Source: Phallus indusiatus (Eukaryota > Basidiomycota > Agaricomycetes > Phallales > Phallaceae). From it: a stretch of 61,568 nt of DNA. The stretch covers positions 1 to 61,568 of the forward strand of contig JAQFWX010000186.1 in assembly GCA_027605045.1 (NCBI GenBank), written 5' to 3'. The position numbers and the translations under genes are program-made. The notes beneath the pieces were generated by a model. It saw only the letters and a list, made by a program, of their open reading frames with translations. It was not told the DNA's origin and made no database searches. This document shows, piece by piece, positions 36,151-47,562 of this stretch (its first letter is position 1; every line of letters begins with the position of its first letter).

Positions 36151-36573
36151 GGGGATGTAAGAGACCACCACCCCCTCAGGGTTTCCTTTTCTTCTTGCGT
36201 GCACAGATACTAGATTTTCACATAACCCCATTTGCTTACTGCATAACGCCACTAATCTGTATTCTACTCTGGATCTTTACTTTTATGATGGCATAATTAT
36301 ACATAGACTTGAGATGATTTGTACACTTCAGTATATTACGATAATAAGAATGCCCGTGACATAATATCATATGGTACAATGATGAGTCAAAGTGATGCTG
36401 TCAGTCAGAATTTGGTTGTATTTGATGGTAGTAGTGAGTAGAAGATTCGCTGAGGAAAGGCTCCGCCGTAGCGCTTAGTCATCTTGAGCCGCCTACTTAC
36501 AACTTCAACCAACTTTAGCTCCTATTCACACTATTCACATAGGCTTCCGTCGACTTTCTTCTAGTTGACCAGT
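36151..36573. other. Intergenic ISA1-VPS27
   Basis: 423 bp, 3' flank of ISA1 and promoter of VPS27. The stretch at 36481-36550 has CT-rich words just before the start. Nothing else seen. Confidence 0.5.
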
Positions 36574-39081
36574 ATGTCTATCAGTGCCTTGATTTGGGGA
36601 CAATCGCAGTTTGAGGAAGCCGTTGGTAAGTTGAGGTTAAGGAGCTTTCCCAACACATACGTCAACTTACAATTCACTCGCCACAGAAAAAGCCACGTCA
36701 GAGTTACGACTTAATGAAGAAGATATCGCTCTGAACCTCGAGATTTGCGATCAGATACGCTCAAAGTCTGTGCCTCCCAAAGACGCAGCTCGTGTCTTGA
36801 AGCGACGACTGAATCATAAGAACCCCAACGTTCAACTGCTAGCCTTAGGGGTAATTGTTACATATAACTGATTGGTTTGGAAATATGCTAATATACTTGT
36901 AGCTTATAGATACTTGCGTTAAAAATGGAGGAGACCATTTCCTAACCGAAGTAGCGTCGAAAGAGTTCATGGACAACCTCGTCTCAGTCTTGAAGATTAA
37001 GGATCTCAACTTTGAAGTAAAGAACAAAATTTTGAGGCTAATTCAAAATTGGTCGACTGCATTCGAAGGAAAATATACTTTGGCATATGTGGGCCAAGTC
37101 TATAAGGATTTAAAGTCATCAGGCAAGTCTGGTACTTGTAAGGCCTAAGGATGACCTAAACTAACTTGTCGTAACACAGGGTTCCAATTTCCTCCAAAAG
37201 ACTTGACTCTTGCCAATTCCGCAATGATTGATACATCAACGGCTCCAGAATGGATAGATTCGGATGTCTGTTTGAAATGCAGGGACGCGTTCGGTTTTAT
37301 TAATCGAAAGCACCATTGCCGGAATTGTGGCGGGGTATTTGATCATAGATGTTCTTCAAAAACAATGCCACTTCCTCATTTCGGTATTACTCAAGAAGTC
37401 AGAGTTTGCGACCCTTGTCATACTAAGCTTTCCAAGAATAACAAAGAGAGGGAAAGACCGTGAGTATTGTCTATCTACTTCTTTATAAAAACATTGAAAC
37501 AATTGATCATAGTCAAAGCGTTGATTTTTCTCGCCACACAATTCATCCCCGGCAGGACTCTATTTCTCGGAAACGTCGTAGCGTGCGAGATTTCTCGGAT
37601 GCGGATATACAACGAGCAATACAGCTTTCTCTTCAAGAGAACGCTACTTCCAGTCCGAGATCTTCGACATGGGAAACATCTGAACCTCCCTTGTACGATC
37701 GCAAGACCCGTCCGCGTAACCGAAATGAGGAAGAAGATGACGCAGAACTTCAGGCAGCGATTCAAGCCAGCTTGCGCGAGGCGAACGCTCCAAAGCCCAG
37801 TGCTCCTATCACATCTCCGTCTCCATCGGAGCAGTACAATGGCTACGCACGCAACGACTATTTTTATGACCAAGACCGTAGCGACAATCGGACTCCAACT
37901 CCCAGAACTCAACTCCCTTTGCCATCGTTGCCAAATCATGATCTGGGACTCAGTGAATCAGATGCCATCTTGACATTTAGCCAAACCGTGCACGATGCGC
38001 GATCACAGGGCAGCTCAGATTTATCGCGAATACCTAATATACATGAGCTGTACAGTCGCGCCAGTGGTTTGCGTCCCAAGTTGGCTTTAAGTTTGGATGA
38101 AACAGGGCGGAAAGAGGGTTAGCCAATCATTATCCCAGGATCTGGAATACTAATTGCTTATACATATTATTAGAAATGCTCGGGGAAATGCACGAAAAAC
38201 TATCGGAAGCTGTGAAATTGTATGACAAGATCCTGACCGGACAGTTATCGCGTCCGAGATGGCGGTCACCCCAAGTTTCTCAAGAGCAATCGTATAATGC
38301 ATTACCACAATGGTCGGCTTCTCCTTCTATGCAAAATGCAACATACATGGCATCGCCACCTCCCGTACCGGTAATGAGCACACGGCCTACGAGTATGTAT
38401 TCCGAGCCACAGTATGCTGCTCCCCAAGTTACTCAGGCGGCGCCATCGTACCAACCATCAGCGAGTTCGTATCATAATCCCGAGGTTTCCCAAAACCAGC
38501 TTTACCAACAACCGGCGTCACCTGTTTCCATTTCACCGTCTCATATGAATTCGTTACAGTCGCCACCAGAACAAACGCTACACTCACAAGATAGATGGTC
38601 TCCTCCGCAAAACAATCAGTATCAGTCAATACACGGCGCATTAGGAAATACTGCCCCAGTTGTTTCGTATTCGCAAGCTCAGACGCAAGGGTCTGCGGTA
38701 CCTGTTCCTGCACAACCACCACAACAGGTCTTTTCACCGGTTCCTGAACAGCCGCAAGTACAGCAGTATCCACCTTCCGTTGTTCAATACCATCAGGAGT
38801 CGTCTTCACCCGTTATGCCAACATTATCGAGACAAAATACCTTATCGCAAGCACAACCTTCAGTTTCTTTTGCGTCAGCGCATGTATCGAATGGCATGAA
38901 TCCACCATCATATCACAACGTTACCACCTCTCCAGTTCCACCACAGTCCTATCATGTGCCTTCTCAATTACCGTCTTTCCCGACAGCGCCTTCTTCGGAT
39001 CCTATCTCACTATCGATGTATTCACCTCCTGCTGGTTTCGAAAAACCCGAACAAAAAGAGGTGTTATTGATTGATCTATAA
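36574..39081 (+). CDS. VPS27: Vps27, ESCRT-0 subunit
   Basis: Sorts ubiquitinated membrane cargo into endosomal vesicles. Six exons, 36574-36625, 36687-36850, 36903-37122, 37180-37459, 37513-38117 and 38174-39081, give 742 residues. VHS domain at about 1-145; FYVE finger about 165-230 with the phosphoinositide motif RKHHCRNCG; two ubiquitin-interacting motifs, [15 protein letters not shown] (about 270) and [13 protein letters not shown] (about 320); a coiled coil [20 protein letters not shown] (about 440) for Hse1 binding; a Pro/Gln-rich tail ending EVLLIDL, which resembles the clathrin box at the end of yeast Vps27. Intron 3 starts with GC (CATCAG then GCAAGT); a GT donor 13 bp further on would add four residues. 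Confidence 0.92.
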
Positions 39082-39291
39082 TAGGACCGGCGTTTGTTCC
39101 ATACTTCTTGCTTTGTGTTCGAATCTCATAGCATTAGCTTCGCAGAAGCGAATGGGAAGGGATATAGTGCAGGTCAACAAGTATTAATGTTACCTTTGTA
39201 TTTTATAGATTATATTTACCATGCGAGAACTTGAATTAATGTTATAAACTCAAAACCATAGGATGAGTTTTTATATAATACGATATATACA

Positions 39292-40089
39292 TTATTTTGT
39301 TCTAATCATCCTCAACTCGTTGGGATTGTAAACGAAATTCTCACTAGAAACACAGAGTTATTAGGGCCTCGAAAACTTATTTAAAGTAATCATACCTGTA
39401 GTTTTTCGGCGGAATACGTTTGACTGTTGAGGGTTGAATGTAGTAATCCCAGCCTGGATAAGAACGAGCTCAGAGAAGAGATAAGGAAGCGTTAGAAAGG
39501 TAAACTTGCCCTGTTTCTCAGCGAACCTAACTGCATCTTCTTTAGACGAGAAGAGTAGCTTGGTTCCTTGCATGTAATCCGCCCTGGGTATATCTGTGAG
39601 GTTTGATATAACAATACGATAAGGATCTTCAACGTACGAGCTCGCCCATCCCATTAGTGGATTTTGCCACCTGCCGGCGCCAGGAAGAACGTCCCAATCG
39701 ATCCTCCACTTCTCCTTCACTCCTCCGCTTTGCATTGTGTTTCGTGTCGGCTGGTAAATTCTGACAAGTCGATGTCTCAATTCCACTGAATCATGAATGA
39801 GATGGGGAATGAGATTCAATCAATTAAAAGGATAAATACCTGGAGCACCACTGACAATCTCCGCCGCGACGGGTACTTCACTTGTTTCCGGTACGGGTGC
39901 GACTGGCGATGACTGCGATTTGCCGCCAGTGACGCTGCCAGAGTCTTCCTTGGATGCTTGCGGTGGAGTAGTAGGTACTTGTGTCGCATTTGTAGTCGCA
40001 TTTCTGCATGTCAAATAATATGAATTTCCGCTTCTAAAAGGAAATGAGACGGCGGTCGACCGCCTTGAAAAGCGGATGAAAGTAGACAT
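39292..40089 (-). CDS. NDUFS4: NDUFS4-type subunit of mitochondrial complex I (18/21 kDa)
   Basis: Accessory subunit of NADH:ubiquinone oxidoreductase. Exons (complement of 39840-40089, 39510-39785, 39396-39453, 39292-39343) give 211 residues. The N-terminus is an Arg/Ser-rich mitochondrial leader (MSTFIRFSRRSTAVSF). The domain reads RIYQPTRNTMQSG, WRIDWDVLPGAGRWQNPLMGW, then AVRFAEKQGWDYYIQPSTV and RIPPKNYSENFVYNP, the family signature. Intron 2 is a GC-AG intron (CAGG then GCAAGT), needed to join KQG to WDYYIQ. Convergent with VPS27 (210 bp apart) and head-to-head with glycogenin (209 bp). Confidence 0.92.
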
Positions 40090-40298
40090 TAGTTTCTTGA
40101 AAGCTTGTGGACACCTGTTGACGGGTGTTCTACTCTCCTTCCGAGCTTACGTAAGATTTCCCGAAACTTTCAGGATCGCTGAGCTGGGGAAAGCAATGTT
40201 CTATTTCTTTGGTTCCTAATAACTCCGTAACAAAAAATCCGCGTCTTCAAAGCTATCACTTCTGTCGTCGCTGAAGGTCGCTGGAGGTTGCAAAAACC

Positions 40299-43287
40299 AT
40301 GCCAGATGCTCCTTCCTATGCATTCGTGACTCTCGTAACCTCGGACCACTACCTGCCTGGTGCTCTGGTAGTGGCAGCAGCGTTGCGTGATATTCATCCA
40401 CCTTCTCCAGAAGATTCGAATGAACTCGATCCATCGGAATTCCATATCGTTTGTCTGGTGACGCCTGAGACAGTGGATATTAGCACAATTAAGCAACTGC
40501 GACAAGCCTTCGACGTCGTTGTCGGTGTGGAAGTCATAGAGCAAAACAACGAAGAAGGCTTACGACTATTAGGTATGCTGCTAACGGCTTGTTGTTTTCG
40601 CACTATCTTACTGAGCAATTTGAATCAGGTCGTCCGGATCTGAGACTAGTCCTCACAAAACTACACGTTTTCCGACTGACTTCCTACCGAAAAATCATAT
40701 TCATGGACGCGGATATGCTACCCGTCAAACCAATTTCGCATTTATTTCACCTTTCTTCGGCGTTTGCAGCCGTTCCTGACGTTGGCTGGCCTGACATTTT
40801 CAATTCCGGCCTTATGGTTTTAGAACCCGGCCAAGAAAAATTCGACGGCCTAATGGACGTTGTCAAAGCAAAAGGCAGTTGGGATGGTGGTGACCAAGGT
40901 GTTCTTAATGAGTGGGTTGGTTCAAATTGGCACCGTTTGAGCTTCACATATAATACTACACCGACTGCAATATACACGTAAGTTTCATTGTTTCCCTTTT
41001 GAGCTTTCTTTCAACTGTTTATAGATACGCGCCTGCATATAAACGGTATGGCTCTCAGATACGCAATGTTCATTTCATTGGACCAGAGAAACCATGGAGA
41101 TATCTATCGTCGCATACACGGTCGACATCCGGCGAGTCCTCTCGGTCATCCGGAGTTGACGCACACCCGCCTTCGTACGATTACCCCGCGCTTTTGAACA
41201 AGTGGTTTTCGGTATATGACAATCATTATACCCCATCCGCATCCGAAGTTATTCCAGCTATCACCATTTCATCACCTATTAATAACCCCAATATATCTCA
41301 AGATCCGATTTCACAAAGATATGATAACATTTGGGACGACAAGGGCCAACAAAAACACTTTGAAAGTTCTCCTACCCCAAAGCCTGCACCATTTACTTTG
41401 GATGAATTGAAGAAACTAGCCACCGAAGGCTCTGGCAAAACTGTCACCGCAGGCGACCAAGACAATTATGTGTCTTTACCACTTGAGGGCGCGTGGACCT
41501 GATTAGCCCTCGACGGCCACCCGTGCTGAAGGAAATCCCACAAATTACGCGTGTTCTCGCTTCTGAGGGTCCACGAACACCTGTTCGGTCCACTACCCCA
41601 ATGCAAACTTTGCCTACTCCTGGACCCAACGAATTACCTCCAGCCCCCTCTTTCAGGGGTGGGTCTCTACCTCCGGAAACACCGACTTATGCGAACTCAG
41701 GATCAAGTTTCCATTTCAATCTTGATCCTCAATCCTCCATTCCAACTACCCCAGTTCGACGGTCCTCGGGCCGCGCATCTCCTCCACTTCTTTTATGGAA
41801 TCCAGCTGTGGAAGAGCCACCGTCTAGTGTACCATCTTCGGCAGCCAATATTTTCCAGGATACGTATTTTCATAATGCCTGGGATGGACCAACTCAGTTG
41901 GAGGAAACCCGAAATACCTTGGATTTTTTTCACATTCCTGAACCTCCCCCTATACCAGAAATGCTGCTGCAAGAAGGCCACTACAAAGCCGTTATCGGAG
42001 ATTCCCCATTACAAGGGAAATCTCAGTCGAATCCCGTTTACTCTCCCTCCCCAATCCATCAGCTTCAGAAGAGAGGTCTGCGTGGGAGAGAGACGTCCGC
42101 CGTGGAAGAGTCAACGTCGGCGGCTGCGTCGCCTCTACAGCTCCCGGCTCGGTACATAAAAGAACATGTCGATATGGAAGAAAAGTCTAATGTGGAAGAA
42201 TCGCCACAGTCCCTGCATCCTGGAAAAAGCCGGTCGCATAATTCATTTGGTTCTATCGAACAAGATCAATCTCCCTCCTATCCTCGTCCGGACCGTTCGA
42301 AAGTCGCACCCGTTTTTCCTTGGGAACAAAAGCCCCGTCAAACACCAAAACGTTTGTTCCCACAAACCGACAGCCCTCCCCTGTTTTTGCCTCTGTGAAA
42401 TCTCCGTCGCCTCCACCACCTTCGCCACCGTCAGCCGCACCTCCGTCTTTAATGGAAATCAAAAGTCGAGCAGCCACTCGTGTTTTCCCGTCGGACACAC
42501 ATCCGATTCCTTCGCAAGACTTTCCTCGAACGACAATGTATGAGAACGCATGGGATACTATACCCAGCATACAAAAGTATGCAACAAGATTGGTGAACCC
42601 CACCAGTCATAGACAAGCGGTGGGGCCGACCGCTGGGCATAGCAGAAAAGGGAGTAAAGGAAGTGTAGGAAGGTGGGATGAGAGAATTGAAGAAAGCAGT
42701 CGAGATGCGGATGCAGACGACGAAGATGAGGACGATGACGATCCATCTCCGCACGGTTCCGTCAGCCAGTCTGCGAGATCATCCAAAAAGGTAATTCATA
42801 GCAAGACATACAAAACCGTAGGCGTACAGACAATGCCTAAACTTACGAAGAATCAATTCGTTCAGGTACCGATTGAAGACTTCAAGCGGCATAGATCGTC
42901 TTCTCGTGCGTCCAGGAGAGAATCGTTGTCGCGATCAATCTCCTTCAAAGGAAACAAACCCGGGGCGGGAACTGGTACTCCTCCTGATTCTCCTCGCATC
43001 TCATCTGTCACGGCGAATGAGAGCTCACCTCAGATGGAGACGCTGAGCGTTGCACCTAGAAATGAAGAGCCTACAGGCACTCCTAGCCCTACTTCATCGC
43101 TCAGCAGCGCAAATATCCTCCTTTACATGGACATGCGTACAAGAAGCAACGACTTCCTCCAAAACGGAAGTTCGATCCTGCGAGAGATGTCGAGCTGTTC
43201 AAAAAAGGATCCGAAGAAGTTCTTGCCCGCTTTTTGAAAATGGATTCTTGGGATAATCAAGCGGGCGCTGAGTCTAAGCCTCAATAG
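40299..43287 (+). CDS. Glycogenin (GT8 self-glucosylating primer) with three frame breaks in its tail
   Basis: Primes glycogen synthesis from UDP-glucose. Exons 40299-40572, 40629-40977 and 41025-43287. Catalytic domain (about residues 1-290) is intact: FVTLVTSDHYLPGAL, metal-binding MDAD, NSGLMVL, DQGVLNEW, and HFIGPEKPW. The long tail contains a second conserved region (YENAWDTIPSIQKYATRLV) and the conserved end RKFDPARDVELFKKGSEEV. The frame breaks by one missing base near 41488 (PLEG then VDLISPRRPP), near 42385, and near 43110-43125. No GT-AG introns of suitable phase explain them. Either base-call errors or real decay of the tail; neighbouring genes show no such breaks. The final ~45 bp also occur twice downstream. 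Confidence 0.85.
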
Positions 43288-45390
43288 TAGCAGCGCGCGC
43301 TTTACAGCCTCATAGGACTTTTGAAACCATCTTTTGATATACCCTCATGGTGATGCTTGCATTTTTTTATGAATTCATACATTTGTCTTAAACATTTCAT
43401 CTCCATGCGCACTAGAGACTTTTTCCTCTTTTTCTATACTTATCGTAATACTGTTGCGACACATCCTTGTTGTCCTAGTCTCATGTATGTCCGTGTATCT
43501 TCGAGTTTAGCATTATATTTTTTTTTTGCGTCAAAGCTCAAATGACTTGAGACCAATAAGACCGGTACCGACAGACGGCGCGGCCTCGGTAGGCGTTTAC
43601 TAAATGAGCGATCCGAGGCTCAAGGCACCGGCATCAAGCTTGCTTTGTGGAAACGTACCCAGTCGAGATGATGAGGGCATATAAGATGAGCTGTGGACGG
43701 TGATGATTGTTTTTACTCATTGTTTTCTCTTTTTCATGTTTTCAACCATGATAAACAAACCGGTAGTTGACGAAGTAGCTTCAAATTTCGTTGCTGTTGT
43801 GGAGACTTTGACTGTTTTCTTCATACCCTATTTATTAGGATTCATATCTGCTAGTTATAGTGGCCTATGGGTAACCATTCAAATTTATCCTCATCAGTCT
43901 CACCATGTGTTTAAAATGTTTTAATCAGCTCTGGATTGCCCTTAGGAAAGCATCGCCGGCTCCAAACCATGAACTGGATACTACTTCTTCTGGCGAGTCT
44001 CAAGAGTCTCAAGAGTCTCGTGGCAAGAAACGGCATATTGGTCTCGCCACAGCGTTTTTAATAATACTGTGCATTCTCGAGTTTGGCCTGATATTTAAGA
44101 AGTTCTTGCCAGTAAAACAAACCCTCGTAGTTCTACGTGGCATGCTATATATTTGGTTATTTCTTGTTACGATTGCAGTAAGTTACACAACTTCTTACGA
44201 ATTTGACCTGTTCAACCTTTCCTACCTTTAGTTTATAAACGGTGTATTCGGCGCAAGTAGACAAGCCGTTCATCGTAAGCCGAATGGAGGTATGGCGTTG
44301 TTTTGAATGCTGAGAAGATTAATTCACCGTTTCACTTGCAGGATACTTGATACATACACACAAATGTCACGTTAACAAGGAAAATGCTGGACTGATCTTT
44401 TTAGCCTCTTTCATGGTGGTTTTGGGTTTATTGACGACAGGCAACATAATATCAGTTGGCGTTGTTACAACGGCTGTAGTTCATACCTCATCTGGCTCGA
44501 AATTTGGGAAAGTAAGGTTGCAAAAAATGATAAAGTGCTATGTCTTGATTTTAGTCAGTGGACGTCTTTCTCGAACAACACAATATATCAATTGTATTTT
44601 GTTTTACAGATTGCAATTGCAGCCATTGTCATTTCGTTGTCACGCGCAAATTATTTCAAGCAAATCGATTATGATAACGTGTCGCAGATTTATTCGGACT
44701 GGCTTTTCGTTCTTTCTTCACCGACCGTGATGTGTTCCGCTTTGTCAGGTGGCCTAATTTCTCGAATGCTTCGCTTCGATTACCAAAGGCATCTCGACGA
44801 CCCTACCGGCGGCCAGGATATGGATTTAGTCACTGTTCCAGCGCCAATTAACACAGGCGTAAACAAGAAAAACGATTTAGGAGAAGGAATCCTGATCCCT
44901 AAATGGACCCCTCGGGCATTCCTTAAACCATATTTCACAGTCGCCATTGTGACATGGAGTATCATTAAAGCCACAATCATCGTCTTGCACCCTGGAGTTG
45001 GATATTCGATGTCAAATCCGTCTTTAATGTGTGCTGTGGCGTTATTACTCGAGTTCCCGATTATTGCGGTTGTATTATCATTATTTGCGGCCATAAGAAA
45101 GGAGGCCAAAGCATTTTGGGATTATGAGTACGTCTTTTCTGTTCAGATCGTCTATTTAGATATGTGTATTCATTGTTCCGATAGCGAAACCTGGAAGCTG
45201 TCTCCGACAGAGGGGGGGATATCATTGAAATCCGACGATATCGTATTGTAGTTTTACAGCCTGGTCAGTAAAACAAGAATTCATCCGGTAAGAACCTTCT
45301 ATTAAAATGATCATTACAAAATCCGAGGTGTCTCAAATAGCACCTGCGTCGCGTGTAGATACACCTTTGAGTGCGGACCATCTCTTGTGT
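43244..45390 (+). repeat. Tandem duplication unit 1 (holds copy B)
   Basis: Starts inside the last codons of glycogenin (ATTCTTGGGATAATCAAGCG) and runs to the next copy of that same sequence at 45391. Contains the 3' flank of glycogenin, a spacer with CTTGTTGTCCTAGTCTC and GGCATATAAGATGAGCTGT, and gene B. Considered the ancestral unit because only here is the glycogenin end attached to a whole gene. Confidence 0.8.
43736..45251 (+). CDS. Signal-peptide-peptidase-like membrane protein, catalytic residues missing (copy B)
   Basis: Six exons, 43736-43870, 43929-44177, 44232-44289, 44342-44553, 44610-45127 and 45185-45251; 412 residues from the ATG at 43736 (another in frame at 43748 corresponds to the start in copy C). 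Hydrophobic segments include FFIPYLLGFIS, ATAFLIILCILEF, a helix after YVLIL without any Asp, SPTVMCSALSGGLISRMLRF, PYFTVAIVTWSIIKATIIVL, and MCAVALLLEFPIIAVV followed by IRKEAK. Cys stands exactly 13 residues before the Arg of LRFD, where signal peptide peptidase has its catalytic Asp; PAL reads PSL. A luminal/cytosolic loop of about 45 residues lies between LRFDY and KPYF. Ends LSPTEGGISLKSDDIVL. Immediately downstream of glycogenin. Function unknown. Confidence 0.75.
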
Positions 45391-47562
45391 ATTCTTGGGA
45401 TAATGAAGCGGGCGCCGAGTCTAAGCCTCAATATACCAACGCACCTCACCAGATAGAACATGTGAAATTATTTTTTTTTATTTATTGATATAACTTCGTG
45501 ATGATTCTTGGATTTTATGAATCTACGTATTGTTTTAAATATTTCATCTCCATGTGCATTAGAAATTCTTTCCTCTTTTTTTCATGCTTATTGTAATACG
45601 GTTGTGACATGTCCTTAAGTCCTTGTTGTCCTGATCTCTTTACTATAATGTATATCTGTTTATCTTCGAGTCTAGTATTATATTTTCTTCAAATTTCAAA
45701 CAAATTTCAAATGACTTTGAGTAGACCAGTAAGACCAGTACCGACAAACGGCGCGCCTCGGCAGGCATTTACTAAATGGGCGATCGGCTCGAGGCACCAG
45801 CGTCCAGCTTGGTCAGTGGCAGCGCACGCAGTCAAGATGACGGCATATAAGATGAGCTGTCTACGGTGATTATCGTTTTTATCGTTTTCTCTTTTTCATA
45901 TTTTCAACCATGATAAACGAACCGGTAGTTGGCGAAGTAGCTTCAGACTTCATTGCTGTTGCTGAGACTCTGGCTGTTTTCTTCGTACCCTATTTGATAG
46001 GATTCATATCTGCTAGTTATAGTGGTCTACGCGTAAGCATCCGATTTATCCTCATTAATCTCACTTTACGCTCAGATTTTTAATCAGCTCTGGATTGCCC
46101 TCAGGAAAGCATTGCCGGCTCCAGATCATGAACTGAACACTTCATCTGGTCAGACTCAAGGGTCTCGTCGCAGGAAATGGCATATTGTTTTCGCCACAGC
46201 GTTTTTGATAATCCTGTGCATTCTCGAGTTTAGCCTGATAATTAAGAGCCCTTCGCCAGAACCCATTCAAAAAACCCTTGCAATTGTACGCGGCGTGCTA
46301 TACGTCTGTTTATTTTTTGTTACGACTGGAGTAAGTCACGCAACGTCTCATGAATTCTACCTGTTCAATCTTTCCTGTCCCTAGTTCATAAACGGTAAAT
46401 TTGGCCTAACTAGGCAAATCGTTCATCGCAAGCCGAATGGAGGTATGGTGTTGTTTCGGATGTTAAAGAAGATTAGTTCACCGTTCACTTGCAGGATACT
46501 TAACACGTATACACAAGTCTCGTTCTTACAAGGAAAATGCTCGGTTGTCCCTTCTGATATCTTTGGCCTCTTTCATGGTGATTCTAGGTTTATCGACGAC
46601 AGGCAACATAATATCAGTCGGTATTGTTACCACGGCTGTGGTTCATGCCTCTTCAACTAGCTCGACCTTTGGGAAAGTGACATTGCAAAAAATGATGAAG
46701 CGCTATGTCATGATTTTAGTCAGTGGACGTCTTTTCCGAACACAACAATACATTAATCGTATTTTGTTGTTTTACAGATCGCAATGGCAGCCATTGTCCA
46801 AGTCATTTCGTTGTCACGCACAACTTATTTCAAGCAAATCGATTATGATAACGTGCTGAAGATTTGTTCAGATTGGCTTTACGTTCTTTCTGTACCGACC
46901 GTGATGTGTTCCGCTTCGTCAGGTGGCCTGATTTCTCGAATGCTTCGCTTCGACTACCAAAGGTATCTCGACGATCCTAACGGCGGCCAAGATATGGATT
47001 TAGTCACTGTTCCAGCGCCAACTGCTGACAGTTTCTTATACAAGAAAAACGATTTAGTAGAAGGAATCCTGATACCTAAACGGGCCCCTCGCGCTTTCCT
47101 TAAACCATATTTCACGGTCGCTATTGTGACATGGAGTATCATTAAAGCCACAATCATTGTCTTACACCCTGGAGTTGGATATCCGATGTCAAACCCGTCG
47201 TTAATGTGTGTTATTGCGTTATTACTCGAGTTCCCGATTATTGTGGTTGTATTATCATTATTTGCGGCCATAAGAAAGGAGACCAAAGCATTGTGGAATT
47301 ATGAGTACATCTTTTCTGATCAGATCGTCTATTTAGATATGTGTATTAATTGTTTCGATAGCGAGACCTGGAACCTGTCTCCGACGGAAGGGGCGATATC
47401 GTTAAAATCCGACGATATCGTATTGTAGTTTTACTCTGTGACAGCCTGGTCAGTAAAACAAGAATTCATCCGGTAAGAACCTTCTATTAAAATGATCATT
47501 ACCAGACCTCAGGTGTCTCAAACAGCACCTACACTGTGTGTAGATGTGCGGACCATCTTATG
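45391..47562 (+). repeat. Tandem duplication unit 2 (holds copy C)
   Basis: Begins with ATTCTTGGGATAATGAAGCG and GTCTAAGCCTCAAT, a copy of the glycogenin 3' end, followed by the same spacer order as unit 1 (CTTGTTGTCCTGATCTC, GGCATATAAGATGAGCTGT) and gene C. The unit length, ~2.17 kb, equals unit 1 within ~25 bp. Confidence 0.8.
45910..47428 (+). CDS. Signal-peptide-peptidase-like membrane protein, catalytic residues missing (copy C)
   Basis: Exons 45910-46032, 46088-46330, 46385-46442, 46495-46718, 46778-47304 and 47362-47428, all joins in phase, 413 residues. Nearest relative of copy B, with the same 123, 58 and 67-nt exons and near-identical text from QIDYDNV to the stop. The site before LRFD reads VPTVMCSASSGGLISRML (Cys at the Asp position); PAL reads PSL. 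The upstream ATG used in B is ATA here, so the start is the inner ATG. Intact and presumably expressed. The loop sequence DSFLYKKND differs from B's GVNKKND, showing some divergence in the loop before KPYF. Confidence 0.75.

Noticed and set aside
41480..43130. Programmed frameshifting or introns in glycogenin
   Set aside because: No GT-AG pair of the right phase exists at the breaks, and three programmed shifts in one tail are implausible.
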